Of a stretch of DNA of 64,000 nucleotides, positions 22,130 to 33,815 are shown piece after piece; position 1 is the first letter of the stretch, and every line of letters starts with the position of its first letter. Made by a program: the position numbers and the translations under genes. The DNA is taken from positions 5,093,501 to 5,157,500 of the forward strand of contig CM057475.1 in NCBI GenBank assembly GCA_030035585.1, read 5' to 3'. A model generated the notes under the pieces. It was not told where the DNA came from. It was given only the letters and a program-made list of their open reading frames with translations, and made no database searches. This stretch comes from Dugong dugon (Eukaryota; Chordata; Mammalia; Sirenia; Dugongidae).

Positions 22130-23330
22130 ACTTACATTTCCATGAAACAGAAGAAGCCAGAAACAGATCTACACATATATAGATACTTGGTTACAAAGGG
22201 CACTGTTTGATGAGTGAGGAAAGAACAGTCATTTCATAAATGGTGCTGGGGCTGTTGGCCATCGTGTGGAAGAGGGAGGGGATGGAAGGGCAAAGTCCAA
22301 GGGAGAAAGAGAAAGAGAAACAGAAGAACTTGGACTCTACCTTACATCATACAGAAAACTCGGTTTCGGGTTTATTGGACTTAAATGTTAAAGGCAAAAC
22401 TATAAAACTTTTAGAATATAGATTATTCTTCATGGCCTCAAGGTAAAGATTTTCAAACAAGACTCAAAATGCATTAACCATAAAAGATAAGATTGATAAG
22501 TTCAACTACCTTGAAATGAAGAACTGCAGTTCTTTAAAAGACGCCACAGAGGGAGTGAAGATGTCACAGAGTGACTGGCATGGATTATTATTCATAATAC
22601 GTGAAGAACCCCTACAAACCTATGAGAGGAGGAAAGTCAATTCAGTAGAAAAATGGACAAGAGATTTAAGCAGGCCCTGCATGAAACGTGAGAAGCAAAT
22701 GTACAAAAAAGGGACTCAATTTCGTTAGTAGCCAGGAAAATCAGAAGTAAGATCACAGTGAACAGTTACTACACACACCAGATGAACAAAAATGTTGACG
22801 TACCTAGGTGTTAAGACGTAGAGGGACAAGAACGCTCACACACACTGCTGGTAGGACTATCAATTGACCCAACCTCTTTTGGAAAGCAATTTGGCAATAT
22901 CTAGTAAAATTGAAGTTAGATTATAATCCATAACTCAGAAATTCCACTCCTTGATATATATACCCTATACACATTTATGTGCGTGTGCACCTGGATACAC
23001 GTGTGTGGATGTTCACAGCAGCAGTATTTATGATAGCCAATTGCCATCAACAGTAGACTAGATAAATTGTGGAAAATTCTACACAGCAAGGAAAACTGGT
23101 GAACACCTTCCAACACATGTCATGGATGAACCTCACAAATACAATGTTGAAGGAAAGGATCCAGACACAAAATGTCTGTTCAATCCATAAAAAGTTCGAA
23201 AGTATATTATTTAGGGTAACATAGTAGTAAAACTACTTTTAAAAAAAAAAAAAAGGCAAGGAAATTATTATCAGAAAAGCCAGGATGGGGATGACACCTA
23301 GTATGCATGATAGGGAAGGGCCATGGGGAG

Positions 23331-23380
<50 letters not shown>

Positions 23381-23490
23381 TTATAAGCTACTGGCAATGT
23401 TCTGATTCTTGACCTGGCTGGTGGTCACACTAGCATTTTATGAATTTTTCTGTGTGTTTGCACACACACACGTTATTACTGGGTTTTTTG
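22130..23490 (+). mobile_element. Old L1 3' part, + strand
   Basis: Typical L1 3' ORF2 and UTR wording: 'tcataaatggtgctggggct', 'aaaagataagattgataag', 'acactgctggtaggactatc', 'ttggcaatatctagtaaaattg', 'aattccactccttgatatatataccc', 'ttcacagcagcagtatttatgatagcc' and 'acacatgtcatggatgaacc'. An A-run near 23240 and a TG array at 23333-23379 lie near its end. Reading frames are broken. Confidence 0.75.
23333..23379. repeat. (GT)n microsatellite
   Basis: An uninterrupted run of about 23 GT dinucleotides. It is long and pure enough to be length-polymorphic. A shorter CA run, in opposite phase, lies near 23462-23470. Confidence 0.97.
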
Positions 23491-23849
23491 ACAGAAATGA
23501 TTTGACATATAAATTTACTTATTTGATCATATTTAAAAAGGCACAGGGCAGAATCACATTCACTTCCTTAACAGTATCATTGTAAATAGATTGAATTTAA
23601 GAGCTCTTAGTTTGCTTTAGAATTGACCAGTAACCCCCTTAAGCCTTTTCCTCCCCCTCCAGGCTCCCCAGCCCTTTGGAAGGGGTGGGGGACGAGTTGG
23701 TGACAATTGACGCTAAATAAATAGCTTGTCAAATCCAGTCCACCTCCTCGCACAGACACAGTGTGACTTGGCTTATTCTTTATCCTTAGCAGGGATCAGC
23801 AAATAGTGTCCCTTTCCTCTGGAACTCAAATCAGTCACTCCACTCTCAT

Positions 23850-25185
23850 CAGCTGGAGAGTCCAAGCAAAATTAACTGGAGAGCAGAGGGTGGCGACTGA
23901 GGCAGGGAGATGAGGAGGCTTTGGACAGGATCTTGAGACCATTTCAGATTGGCTTCAAGTTCCACCACTCTTACCTTTGTAGTCTAGGTAGTTTTAGGGG
24001 ATGCAAGATGTAATACTCCATTTTTTGGCCAGTGCAGTAAAATGGCATAAACATCTGGTTCTTTCAAGGTATACCAGACAGATGTCGTGTTCTTACCTGA
24101 TTGCATGCACCCTCGAAGGCTTAGAGGAACAGATAGCCTCCCTGCTGGTGCTCATCCACTTCCAACAGCAAGAAGCCTTTCTTGGAAGATTGGGAACAAT
24201 CACTCCATCTTTAGTTGGTCCAATGTTGAGAAGATAGTTGCCTCCCAGATTTACTGCCTGAACCAGTTCCAAAATGATGTCCTCTTCGCTTGCAAGGCTT
24301 GCCATCCTCATGTTGCGATGATAGCCCCAGGATGACTTGTCCACAGAGGTGTATAGCTCCCACTTGTGATCTGGCAAGCTCCCTGGCATGTGTTTATCTT
24401 GATAGTTGTAGAATCCTCCATGGTGACCCCACTGGTAATTTACCTGATCCTTGACTGGGCTATCACTGTAGAGCCAAGCAAGAAAATCTGTGGAGTTTCG
24501 GTAAGTTATCAGGACATTCCCACTCTCCGTCAGACCAAATTGAGTCACACTTGTACCTATTAATGAGATCATATATCTCCGGCATGGTTTTCCAATTCAC
24601 AAAATACTGTGTCTTGAAACCATTTTTCTTATCAAGTAGGTAGAGTGGATGGAACCACTCTAAGAGTGAATGATAAAGTCCATAGAGTATGTTCTTCTTC
24701 CAAAGAGCTGTTCCCAGAATCACAACCGGGTCCCAGGTCCTGAGAGTTCCAGTTCCATGACACCAGACTCAGCCAGTTTGTGAAGCCTTCGTGATGCTTT
24801 GTGGTCAGGACTACATACCTGGCCCCTGCCGCCCAGAATAGTTTGGCCCAGTCCTCCGGGTGGAAGAAGGTGGCCATGAACTGCGGCCTGAAGTCGGCAT
24901 AGCTGAAGCTGGGGGTGTAGTTGTTCCTCATGAAGAACTCATACTGGGACCGCCCTTCGCCCTTCCACTGCCACCAGAACAGCTCACTGCCCCAGGCTGG
25001 TGCCGAGCGCACACCCCAGTGCACAGACACCCTGAACTTGGCCTCCACAGACCAGCCCACCAGTGGCTGGGCATCCAGACTCCTCCATTCCGGGGGGTAG
25101 CGGCGATGAGCTCCGTGTCGTGGCCAAACTCTGTGCCTCCACTCAGGCCCCCAGAGAACTGCCCATGACTGCATCTTGGGGATAC
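23850..25185 (-). pseudogene. FUCA1P: FUCA1 processed pseudogene (alpha-L-fucosidase)
   Basis: On the minus strand, spliced alpha-L-fucosidase sequence runs without introns from near the mature N-terminus to the C-terminus. [15 protein letters not shown] lies near 25100, then [58 protein letters not shown] (holding the family's nucleophile Asp), [34 protein letters not shown], and a decayed C-terminus ending LISLPQSPPSA near 23870. It resembles FUCA1 (lysosomal, GH29) more than FUCA2. Frameshifts near 24730 and 24510, an internal deletion near 24440 and later stops disable it. It may carry FUCA1 3' UTR below 23850. No clear poly(A) or target duplication was found. The 5' part (24850-25160) keeps the high GC of the parent's first exon. 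Confidence 0.93.
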
Positions 25186-25195
25186 GCAGCGCTAC

Positions 25196-25580
25196 ACATT
25201 ATTATAGTTGTTAGTTGCTGTCAAGTCAGCTTTGACTTGTGGAAACCCTATGTACAACATAACAAAATGTTGCCCAGTCCTGTGCTGTCTTCACGTGCTT
25301 GGCATGTTTGAGTCCATTGTGGTGTCTTCCAACCTAGGGGCTCTTCTTCCAGTACTATGTCGGACAGTATTCTGTTGTGATCCATTCGGTTTCCACTGGC
25401 TAATTTTCAGAAGTACATTTCCAAGCCTTTTTTCCTAGTCTCTTAGTCTGAAACCTGTCCACCATGGGTGACCTTGGTGGTATTTGAAATACCAGTGGCA
25501 TAGCTTCCAGCATCACAGTGGTAGGCAAACCACCACTGTAAGACAAACTGACAGACAGGTGGTGGACACGTATTATGCCC
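25196..25580 (-). repeat. Long RTE-tailed afrotherian repeat, minus strand
   Basis: Begins with the antisense tail 'ttatagttgttagttgctgtcaagtc', then 'ggaaaccctatgtacaacat', 'ttgcccagtcctgtgctgtc', 'cattgtggtgtcttccaacctagggg', 'ttctgttgtgatccat' and 'tttcctagtctcttagtctg'. It is the uninterrupted form of the repeat at 11725-12446 and is related to those at 33553 and 53432. It abuts the 5' end of the FUCA1 pseudogene. Confidence 0.7.
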
Positions 25581-26099
25581 AATCATATCTATTATACTTC
25601 ACCATAAAAATGTTGAAAAATAAAACTTTCCTTTCTTTAGCACCAGATGTTGTGAAAGTAATATGATTTTATGCTATGAATAATGTTAAGGATATATGAA
25701 TTCACACTTAGTTTTAGAATATTTCTGTGGAAGCCTCTCACTTCAGGCACCCTATGATGTCTTTTGAGACTTTTACACTTGGTCCAGAGCACATGCATTA
25801 TCTGAGGGCTCTGCCTCTCCCTCCCAAGGGTGCTTGTTTCTACACTCCTTCCTCTGCTGTCCTGCCACCCTCAGCTACCATGTCACAGCCCCCCACAGCA
25901 AGCGCTTGGCGTCTTCTAGCTTTGTGGAGGGAAGGTGTCCTCTGTTGCACCGATGTATGCAGCTCCCATACAATCAGGCTAGTTTGTGTCCTGTCTGGTG
26001 AGTGGACAGTGAGTCTTATCAATGCCCCACTAATCAAACTAAGGTGTTAGTGGCTGGTGACAAATTAAATTAATTCTGCAGGTTGGTAAGAGCATGTTC

Positions 26100-26350
26100 C
26101 AAAGTGTGCCCTAGAATTTTGGCCCCAAACCTTCCTCCCTCTGCCAAAAAAAGGATCCTGTGGTAAAATAAGTTTGGAAACCTGTGTATTACACCCCCTT
26201 CCTGGAGGTTCATAATGCACATAAGCATTAAATAGTCTAAGTTCTATAGTAATGAACCATGGTCAATTGTTTTACCAGTTTTCCCCAAAAGCCTGTGACG
26301 TACAACTATCAGTGTACCGCAGAAGGAGGTTCTACAGAATGCCCTTTGGG
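26100..26350. repeat. Possible old hAT (MER5/Charlie-like) fragment
   Basis: 'gttccaaagtgtgccctagaa' at the left and 'cgcagaaggaggttctacagaatgccctttggg' at the right look like the two ends of a non-autonomous hAT element, with A/T-rich filler between. Too diverged to name. Confidence 0.35.
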
Positions 26351-26387
26351 AAGAGGAGCGGTGGCTTTAGTGTTGTGTGTGTTTCTT

Positions 26388-29300
26388 TTTCTTTTTTTTA
26401 AATTGTACTTTAGATGAAGGTTTACAGAATAAATAGTTTCTCATTAAACAGTCAGTACACATATTGTTTTATGACATTGGTTAACAACGCCACGACATGT
26501 CAACACTCTCCCTTCTCGACCTTGAGGACCTTTTTTTGGTGAAAATATACATAGCCAAAGTTACACCATTTTGAAAGTTTCTACGTGTACAATTCAGTGA
26601 CATCAATTACATTCTTACAGTTGTGCTGCTATTCTCACTATCCTTTTCCAAACTATTCCATCACCGTTATCTTCAACTCACTGTCCCCTAGGCTTCCCAT
26701 CAAACCTTTTGAGTTGCTGTTGTCAATTTGATCTCATAGATCATTCTTTTTTTTTTTTTTTGTACCTTAAATGAAGGTTTGCAGAATAGTTTCTCATTAA
26801 ACAGTACACAGACTGCCCTATGACAATGGTTGACAACTGCATGACATGTCGACACTGTCCCGTATCAACCTTGGGTTCCCTATCACCAGCTTTCCTGTCC
26901 CCTCCTGCCTTCTACTCCTTGTCCCTGGACTGCTGTGCCTCATTAGTCCTGTTTTGTTTTATGGGGCTGTCCGATCCCAGGCTGAATGGTGAATTTCAGG
27001 AGGGGCTTCACCATTGGGTTAAAAGGGTGTTCAGGGGCTGTACTCTCGGGATTTCTCCAGTCTGTCAGGCCAGTAAATCTGGTCTTTTTTTGTGAGTTAG
27101 AATTCTGTTATACATCCTTCTCCAGCTCTGTCCAGGACCCTCTATTGTGATCCCGGTCAGAGCAGTCAGTGGTGGTAGCCGGGCACCATCTAGCTGTACT
27201 GGACTCAGTCCGGTGGAGGCCTTGGTAGCTGTGGTCCATTAGTCCTTTGGACTAATCTTTTCCTTGTATCTTGTTCTCTTCATTCTCCCTTGCTTCCAAA
27301 GGGGTGAGACCAGTGGAGTATCTTAGATGGCTGCTCACAGACTTTTAAGACCCCAGACGCTACTCACCAAGGTAGAATATAGAACATTGTCTTTATAACT
27401 GTGTTATGCCAATTGAGCTAGATGTTCCCTGAGACCATGGTCCCTACAGCCCTCTGCCTAGCAATTCAGTCCCTCAGGGAGTTTGAAAGTGTCTATGGAG
27501 CTTCCATGACCTTTCCTTGAACAAGTTGTGCTGTCTTACCCTTCACCAAAGTTACCACTTACCTATTTAGTTCCCCCCGACTCCTCCCATCCCTCGTAAC
27601 CAACAAAGATTGTTTCTTTTTGTGTGTAAACTTTTACATGAGTTACACAATAGAGGTCTCATACAATATTTGTCCTTTTGTGATTGACTTATTTTCACTC
27701 AGCATAATGTCCTCCAGTTTTGTTCCTCTTACTGTCTTGTCCTGAGTTCCTTCGGTTTGTGGATTTTTTCCATTGCTTTTGTTTTTGTAGGTTTTGTTTT
27801 TACTGAGACTTTATGTTTTTCTTCTTTATTTTGATGAGTAGCTTTGTTAACTTTCTTTGTGGTTACTGTGAAATTTACCCTTATCTTCCTAGATTTGAAA
27901 CAGTCTATTATTACTTGGTATCGCTTGACTTTCTCTCCATTAGAAGGTTCTATATCTCCACTGTTTATTCCCTCTTTTATTGTTCTGATGCTGTTGTCAT
28001 TTACAGATTAACCTCTCTGGTTTCCTTTTGTAATTCTTTTTGTTTTGCATAGTCCTTAAGAGATACCACATACCTAGGTTGGTATCTGGCTAGTACAATC
28101 CCTTGTCCTATATTCAGCCTGTAGTCTGATATTGTTCATTCTCAGATCAAAGGACTCCCTTTAATAAGTCTTGTAAGTTTGGTTTGGTTTTTACATAGTC
28201 CCTTAATTTCTGTTTATCTGGAAATGACCTAATTTCACCATCATATCTGAACGAGAGTTTTGCAGGATATATTATTCTTGGCCGGCAGTTTTTTTCTTTC
28301 AAGGTTTTATATATGTCATCCCATTGCCTTCTTGCCTGCATGGTTTCTGCTGAATAATCCGAGCTTAGTTTTATTGTTCCTCCTCTGTCTGTGACTTTTT
28401 CTTTTTCTTGATCTGCTCTCAGGATTCTTTGTTTGTCTTTGGTTTTAGTGAGTGTGATTATGATAGGTCTTGGTGATTTTTTGGGGGGTCTCTTCTATAT
28501 AGGGTTCGTTGAGCTCCTTGGACAGTTAGCTCTTCATCTTTCATGATCTTGGGGAAGTTTTCTGTCAGCAATTCTTCAGTGATCCTCTCTGTGTCTTTTG
28601 TTTTCTCCCCCTGTTCTGGAACTCCGATCACTCACAGGTTTTTGCTTTTGATCGTATCCCACATAATTCTCAGGGCCTCTTCATTTTTCTTCTTTCTTTT
28701 TTCTGATTTTTCCTCAAACAGAGTTGTATCCAAGTGTTTGTCTTCAATTCCACTGATCCTGTCTTCCACCGTTTCAAATCTGCTCCTCAGCCCTTCTATG
28801 ACACTGTCCATTTCTGAAACCTTGTTATCTTTTGGATTTCTAGTTGTTGTTTTTGTATAATTTCTAGTTGTGAATTTATTTTGGCATTTTGTTCCTGCAT
28901 TATTTTCCTGAATTCTTCCATTGTTTTGTCTGTATTTTCCATGAATTTGTCTGCCTTTTCCATGAATTGTCCATTTTTTCCTCACTTTTGTCTGCTTGTT
29001 GCTTCAACTCTTGGATAATTCTGAGTATTAGAGATTTGAATTCCCTATCAGGTAGTTCTAGTGCCTTTTGTTCTACTGGAAAGTCATCTAGTGTTTTATT
29101 TTGGATGCCTATTGGAACCATCCTGTCCTGTTTTTGTAAATGTTTTGATATTGTCTGCTGTCTTCGGGGCATTTAGTAGTTATTTTTCTCATTTATTGAT
29201 TGTAGATTTGTTTGTTTCATCCTGTGATTTTGTTTTTTGTTTTTTTTAATTTGGCTATGTCTGAGCAGGCAGGCTGTGTGTTCTTTGTTGTTTGCTCGCC

Positions 29301-30807
29301 TGTGGGCACGATACTTTTTGCCTCCTTCTCCAGTTGGCAAGGTCAGTCACTCAGATATGGTACAGCAGGGCAGGTCTAGCTGAAGAGGAGTTGCTGGGAT
29401 GGGTTGTTTGTGGCACTTACTACAACCACCAGGATGGGTCAGTAATCTGTGCAGGGCAGGTTCTGGTAGGCCATGTCTGTGCTGCTTGGTAGTGTGATGT
29501 TAAGCACATGGTGCAGGTAGGCAGGATGGAGGGGAGAGATTGTGATGTGTGGAGTTAAGATGGGTATGGGAGAGAGAAGAGAGGAACAGGAGCCAAAAAC
29601 ATACAAACAAACAAAAAAGCTAGGGAAGCTTGCCATTGGAGTGGAGAGCTGAGAGACTATGAAATGGAGAAAAACAAAAAGGGGGATAGGAATAAAAAAA
29701 AGAAAAGAATGAATAAAAATTAGAAAAAAAAACAGCAAAGCTCCCAGGGATCCCAATGGTGTGGTACGAGGTCTGGGGAAGATGTCCGCAGGGGTTGCAG
29801 TACAGCCTGGCTAGAAGGCATGGAGGAATTCAGCACCAGGTATTCAGGGGACAGGAAGAGAAGAAAGGTATAGAGAGATGAGAAACTGAGTAATGAAGAA
29901 AGACAAAAAGGGAAAAAGAGGGAAAAGAAAACAAAACAAATTAAAAAAAAAAAAAAGAACAAGAAAAGCCTCCCAAAAAACAGGAAAATAAAAACCCCAC
30001 GGAAAAAAAAGAAATGTTCTCAGGGATCCCTCTGCGGTCTGCGCAAGCTGAGGGTGTAGGTCCTAAGCTGCATAGAACTGCCTGGCCTTAAGGGGCTCCC
30101 AACTCGAGAAAAGGAAAAGAAAACAAACAAACAAACAAAAAAAGCCCCAGAATCCCACCAGCATGGCAGCACAGACCGGGAAGCAGTTCCACACTCGAAC
30201 GGAGCTCTGCAACCCCCCAAGAAGAAGCCAAGATGGCACACCGAGCCAGGTATTTGAGTGAAGGCAGGGGTAGATGGTGAGAGGTAAGGAATAAATCAAA
30301 AGAAGTGGAAAAAAGAAACATCAGCAGCCAACAAATGGCACTCAGGAAGTCTGTCAGTGCGGGCGGGTGGAATCCAAGCAGCTGGTGCTTCCCGGCCAAG
30401 AGACTGTGGCTGCGGGAAGTAGAGGCGGCCGAGTGGGGGTGAAGAAGGGTGGGGGGTGGGAAAGTGTATATCACCAATTGCCAGTTGTTCTGTCTCTTGC
30501 TGGAAGCTCCGTGAAGCTGCTTTCTTGTACCCCCTATTTGCTGGTCTCTGATAGGAGTCCAAGATGGCGGATCCATGCTGCGTTAGCTGATAGGGGACCT
30601 CTGCATTAATCTCTCCTCGCTCTCTGTTCTCTGTCAGTTTTCTCACTCCATTTGGTGCTTGGTTGAGTTCTTTATTTGTTCATTTGATGTTTTAGGGTTT
30701 CAGGATTGCTGTTTTCTCTGTTTGGCTTAGTTTTTCAGATCTTTGCTGTGGAGGGACGGCTTGGTGCTTCTGCCCAAAGCACCATGTTGCCAGAAGTCGT
30801 CCGTGCA
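26388..30807 (-). mobile_element. Half-L1 (HAL1-like): L1 5' UTR + ORF1 + 3' UTR, no ORF2
   Basis: On the minus strand a ~1.6-kb 5' region (30807-29190) leads into an ORF1 remnant (about 29176-28147). This has a coiled-coil-type N-terminal part, an RRM-like middle (RVIGVPEQGEKTKDTERITE in translation near 28630) and the L1 ORF1 C-terminal domain (ARRQWDDIYKTLKEKNCRPR, then YPAKLSF and FPDKQKLRDY). ORF1 is followed directly by ~0.4 kb of A/T-rich sequence and a ~1.3-kb two-module 3' UTR ending in poly(A) at 26388-26400. The ~3.8-kb ORF2 is missing. The word tgtgtttctt at 26378-26387 and 30808-30817 is a plausible 10-bp target duplication, supporting one insertion of an already ORF2-less element. 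ORF1 is broken by frameshifts. Confidence 0.78.
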
Positions 30808-30850
30808 TGTGTTTCTTAATTGAGTATTTTTAGTTACCTAGTTACTCAGT

Positions 30851-31012
30851 TGGAGCTCTGGTGGTGCAGTGGTTAAGAGCTTGGCTGCTAACCAAAAGGT
30901 TGGCAGTTCGAATTCACCAGCCACTCCTTGGAAACCCTATGGGGCAGTTCTACTCTGTCCTATAGGGTTGCTGTGAGTTGGAACCGACTGGATGGTGCAT
31001 TACAACCACAAC
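30851..31012 (+). mobile_element. AfroSINE, full length, 11-bp TSD
   Basis: Head 'tggagctctggtggtgcag', box-B-like 'gcagttcgaattcacc', 'ggggcagttctactctgtcc', 'gggttgctgtgagttggaacc', tail 'gcattacaaccacaac'. A perfect duplication agttactcagt sits at 30840-30850 and 31013-31023. It lies 33 bp beyond the half-L1. Confidence 0.95.
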
Positions 31013-32013
31013 AGTTACTCAGTCATGCTAGCTAAATAATGATAATTTTTTCTCTTAGTTTGCATTGTTTAAGCCAGGGCAGGGCCAAGGGAGATAGAGA
31101 GATTTTCTGGTGAGGTGTTTTGCCCCTCTCTTAGATCTAATCATCTAATCGTCATTTTGTCTTCCTCCTTCCACTCATCTGTCCTTTTCAGAGCCCTCCT
31201 CTGCTTCCTCTTCAGCTCTTGGTTCAGGAAACATTACACTTTGCACTGTCTGCACAATATTGGAGCTTCCTCTTTCACATGAGCTTTCAGGCATTTGGAT
31301 TAGAATTCGGAAGTAAAGCCACAGCTAAGAGTAGTCTCCAGGATGGCAGAAAGCCTGTGAGTCTGGCTGACCATCCTTACACAGTTAGACATGCAGGACG
31401 ATGGAGAAACCCACACAGGTGATAACCCCTCAGCCCTGTGCTCTCACTGTTACTGTGCTTGTGTGTGTGCACACACTGCAATGTAGTGTAGTTTGTGTGG
31501 TGTCTAATCTAATCAGTATATAACTTGCTGTTTCATTCATGGTTGTGTTTTGAAGAGTGTCCAGTAGATACAGACATAGTGCATTCATCTATCTTCTGTC
31601 TAGTGCACCAATATATGAACAAACTGCCACTTACTTACCTGCACTCCTGTTGACAGGCCCTTGGGCTGCCTTTAATTTTTAGCTGTTACAAATAGATCTG
31701 CAGTGGGCTCCTCACACATCTCTCTTGGTGCTCTCATTGAAGAGTTACTCTGGGAATAGCCCCAAGGAGACTTGCAGAGACCCAGGCCCATATGCGCTTT
31801 TAAGGTCACTAGATAGTGCCGATTGTTTGTCAAAAGGCTTCTGCCAATTTCCACCCCGAGCCGCCTCTTGACAGTTGCTGTTTCCCTATGTCACCAGTGT
31901 ACTTCTCATCCTGGGACACGCTCATTCTTGTCAATCTGATGCGAGTGAGATAGTGTCTCCTTGTTTTCCTCTCTCTTAAATTGCTACATATTTCTTGTCT
32001 TATTTGGATGTAC

Positions 32014-32156
32014 TGTGTGTGTGTGTGTGCATGTGCCTGTGAGCGTGTGCGTATGTGTGTCTGTGTGTGTGTGTGCATGTGTGTGTGTGCGTGTGTGTGT
32101 GTGTGTGTGTGTGCGTGTGTGTGCGTGTGTGTGCGTGTGTGCGTGTGTGTGTGTGC
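32014..32156. repeat. Interrupted (TG)n microsatellite
   Basis: About 140 bp of TG dinucleotides broken by gc, at and ct steps (for example 'gtgtgcatgtgtgtgtgtgcg'). The long His-Thr and Val-Cys frames it creates on both strands are artefacts. Confidence 0.96.
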
Positions 32157-33014
32157 TCGCGGTCTTACAAACAGCACTGCAAGAAGCAACTTGTGTGAAC
32201 ATCTTATGTGCTGGTGCTTCAGTCACTCCCAGATCAAATCCCAGAACTCAGATGGCTGAGTCAAGTCAGCATTTTTCATTTTAACAGACACTGGTAAACA
32301 TCCTCTCACAAAATGCTACAGTAATTTTCAGTCCAGCCAACTGTCTATGAAAGTACGCTTTTACCTTCACTTCCACCTGATGTCACTGATCTGCAGTCTG
32401 GCTGACAATCTAATAACTCCTAAGGGAGGCCGCATTGTGGTTTTAACCTGAATGCCCCTGACTACGGGTGAGCTAAGTATCTTTTCCTTCAGTTGTTTTC
32501 TGCCTGTATTGTGTCTTCTTTGAATTGCCTATGTATATGCTTTGTTTTTATGCAAAGATTTTGTTTTCTTGTGTGCGTGTGTGTGTTTGATTTTGTTTGG
32601 TTTTGTGTGGGGGGTTATTATTAATTTCAAGGAGCTCTTTCTACATTGAATGGTATCCCTTTGTTATATGTATTGCATACATCATTTGTTTTCCGTTGCT
32701 TTTTTCACAAAGAAGGTTTTAGTTCTCTACTTAACTATGTGTATTGCTTTTCCATTTGACTTTGGGTTCGCTTAAGAAGGCCCTCCTCACCCTACTTTTA
32801 TACAAAAAAGGCCTATATTTTCCGTAATGCTTTTACAGTTCTGCTCTGAGTTCAGAGCTTTGCTTCGTCCGCCATGTATCTTCATACGTGATGTGAAGGA
32901 AGGGCCAGATTCTCCCAGCGTCATCTGTTATGTGATGCATCCTTCCACACTGACCTGTGATGACCCCACGTCACCCAGAGCATCATACAGTGGTGGTCGT
33001 GGGCAGGGACTCTG

Positions 33015-33220
33015 CACCCCAGCGCCTGAGTCCAACTCCATTCACTGCCACTTAGTCTGTGTCCTTTGAAAGTGGTTTAATCTCTCTGTGCCTCAGTTTC
33101 CTTGCCTGTAGAATGGGGGGAATAGTCCCTCTCTCACAGGGTTTTTGAGAGGATTAAATGGGTTAAACCACAAAAGCACTTAGAATCACGTTCGGCACAG
33201 AGAAAGCACACAGTGAGTGT
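33015..33220 (+). repeat. MIR SINE
   Basis: A well-kept MIR: 'gagtccaactccattcactgcc', 'aatctctctgtgcctcagtttcc', 'ctgtagaatggggggaatag', 'ttgagaggattaaatggg' and 'agaaagcacacagtg' in order. Confidence 0.85.
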
Positions 33221-33552
33221 TGCTGGTTTTCTATTAGTCTCACATTTCCGGCATCTGTTTCTAGACTTGGCGTGTGGTCTGTTTTCTGTCCCAGGGCCCA
33301 GCACCCTACTCTTGATTATCACAACTTTCTAAGTTTACTAATATCTGCTTACTATCTCACTGTTCTTTTTAAGTTTCATGATGAGAATAGCTTTGAATTA
33401 TAGATAAATGTGTTATGTCTTGGCCTCTTTAGGATATTACATCTTTCCATCCAAGAACACGGCCCACACTTCTTTCCATATAGACCTGGGGTAATGTCCT
33501 TCAAGAGACTCGTTAGCTTTCCTCATGCAGGTCTTCTACCTTCCTACTTACT

Positions 33553-33815
33553 TTATGTTGTCGTTGTTAGCTGCAGCCAGTTGGCCCCTGACTCATGGTG
33601 ACCCCATGCACAACGGAACAAAATGTGCTATCCCCATGAATGGTTGTGAATTAAATTGTTATGATGCATAGTGTTTTCATTGCTGCCTGATTTTCAGAAG
33701 TAGATCACCAGGCCTTTCTTCCTAGTCTGTCTAAGTCTGGAAGCTCCACTGAAAGATGTTCAGCGTCATAGCAACACATATACCTCCACTGATGGAGGGG
33801 TGGTGGCTGTGCATT
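33553..33815 (-). repeat. Long RTE-tailed afrotherian repeat, minus strand
   Basis: 'tgttgtcgttgttagctgc' tail, 'ccctgactcatggtgacccc', 'gcacaacggaacaaaatgtg', 'ttttcagaagtagatcaccaggcctttcttcctagtctg' and 'tctggaagctccactgaaagatgttcagc'. This is the subtype of the copy at 53432-53785. No coding part. Confidence 0.72.

Noticed and set aside
24093-25174. A functional antisense fucosidase gene
   Set aside because: At least two frameshifts, an internal deletion and stops break the frame, and there is no signal peptide or intron; it is a processed pseudogene.
31830-32284. His-Thr and Val-Cys rich frames on both strands
   Set aside because: Products of the TG/CA microsatellite.
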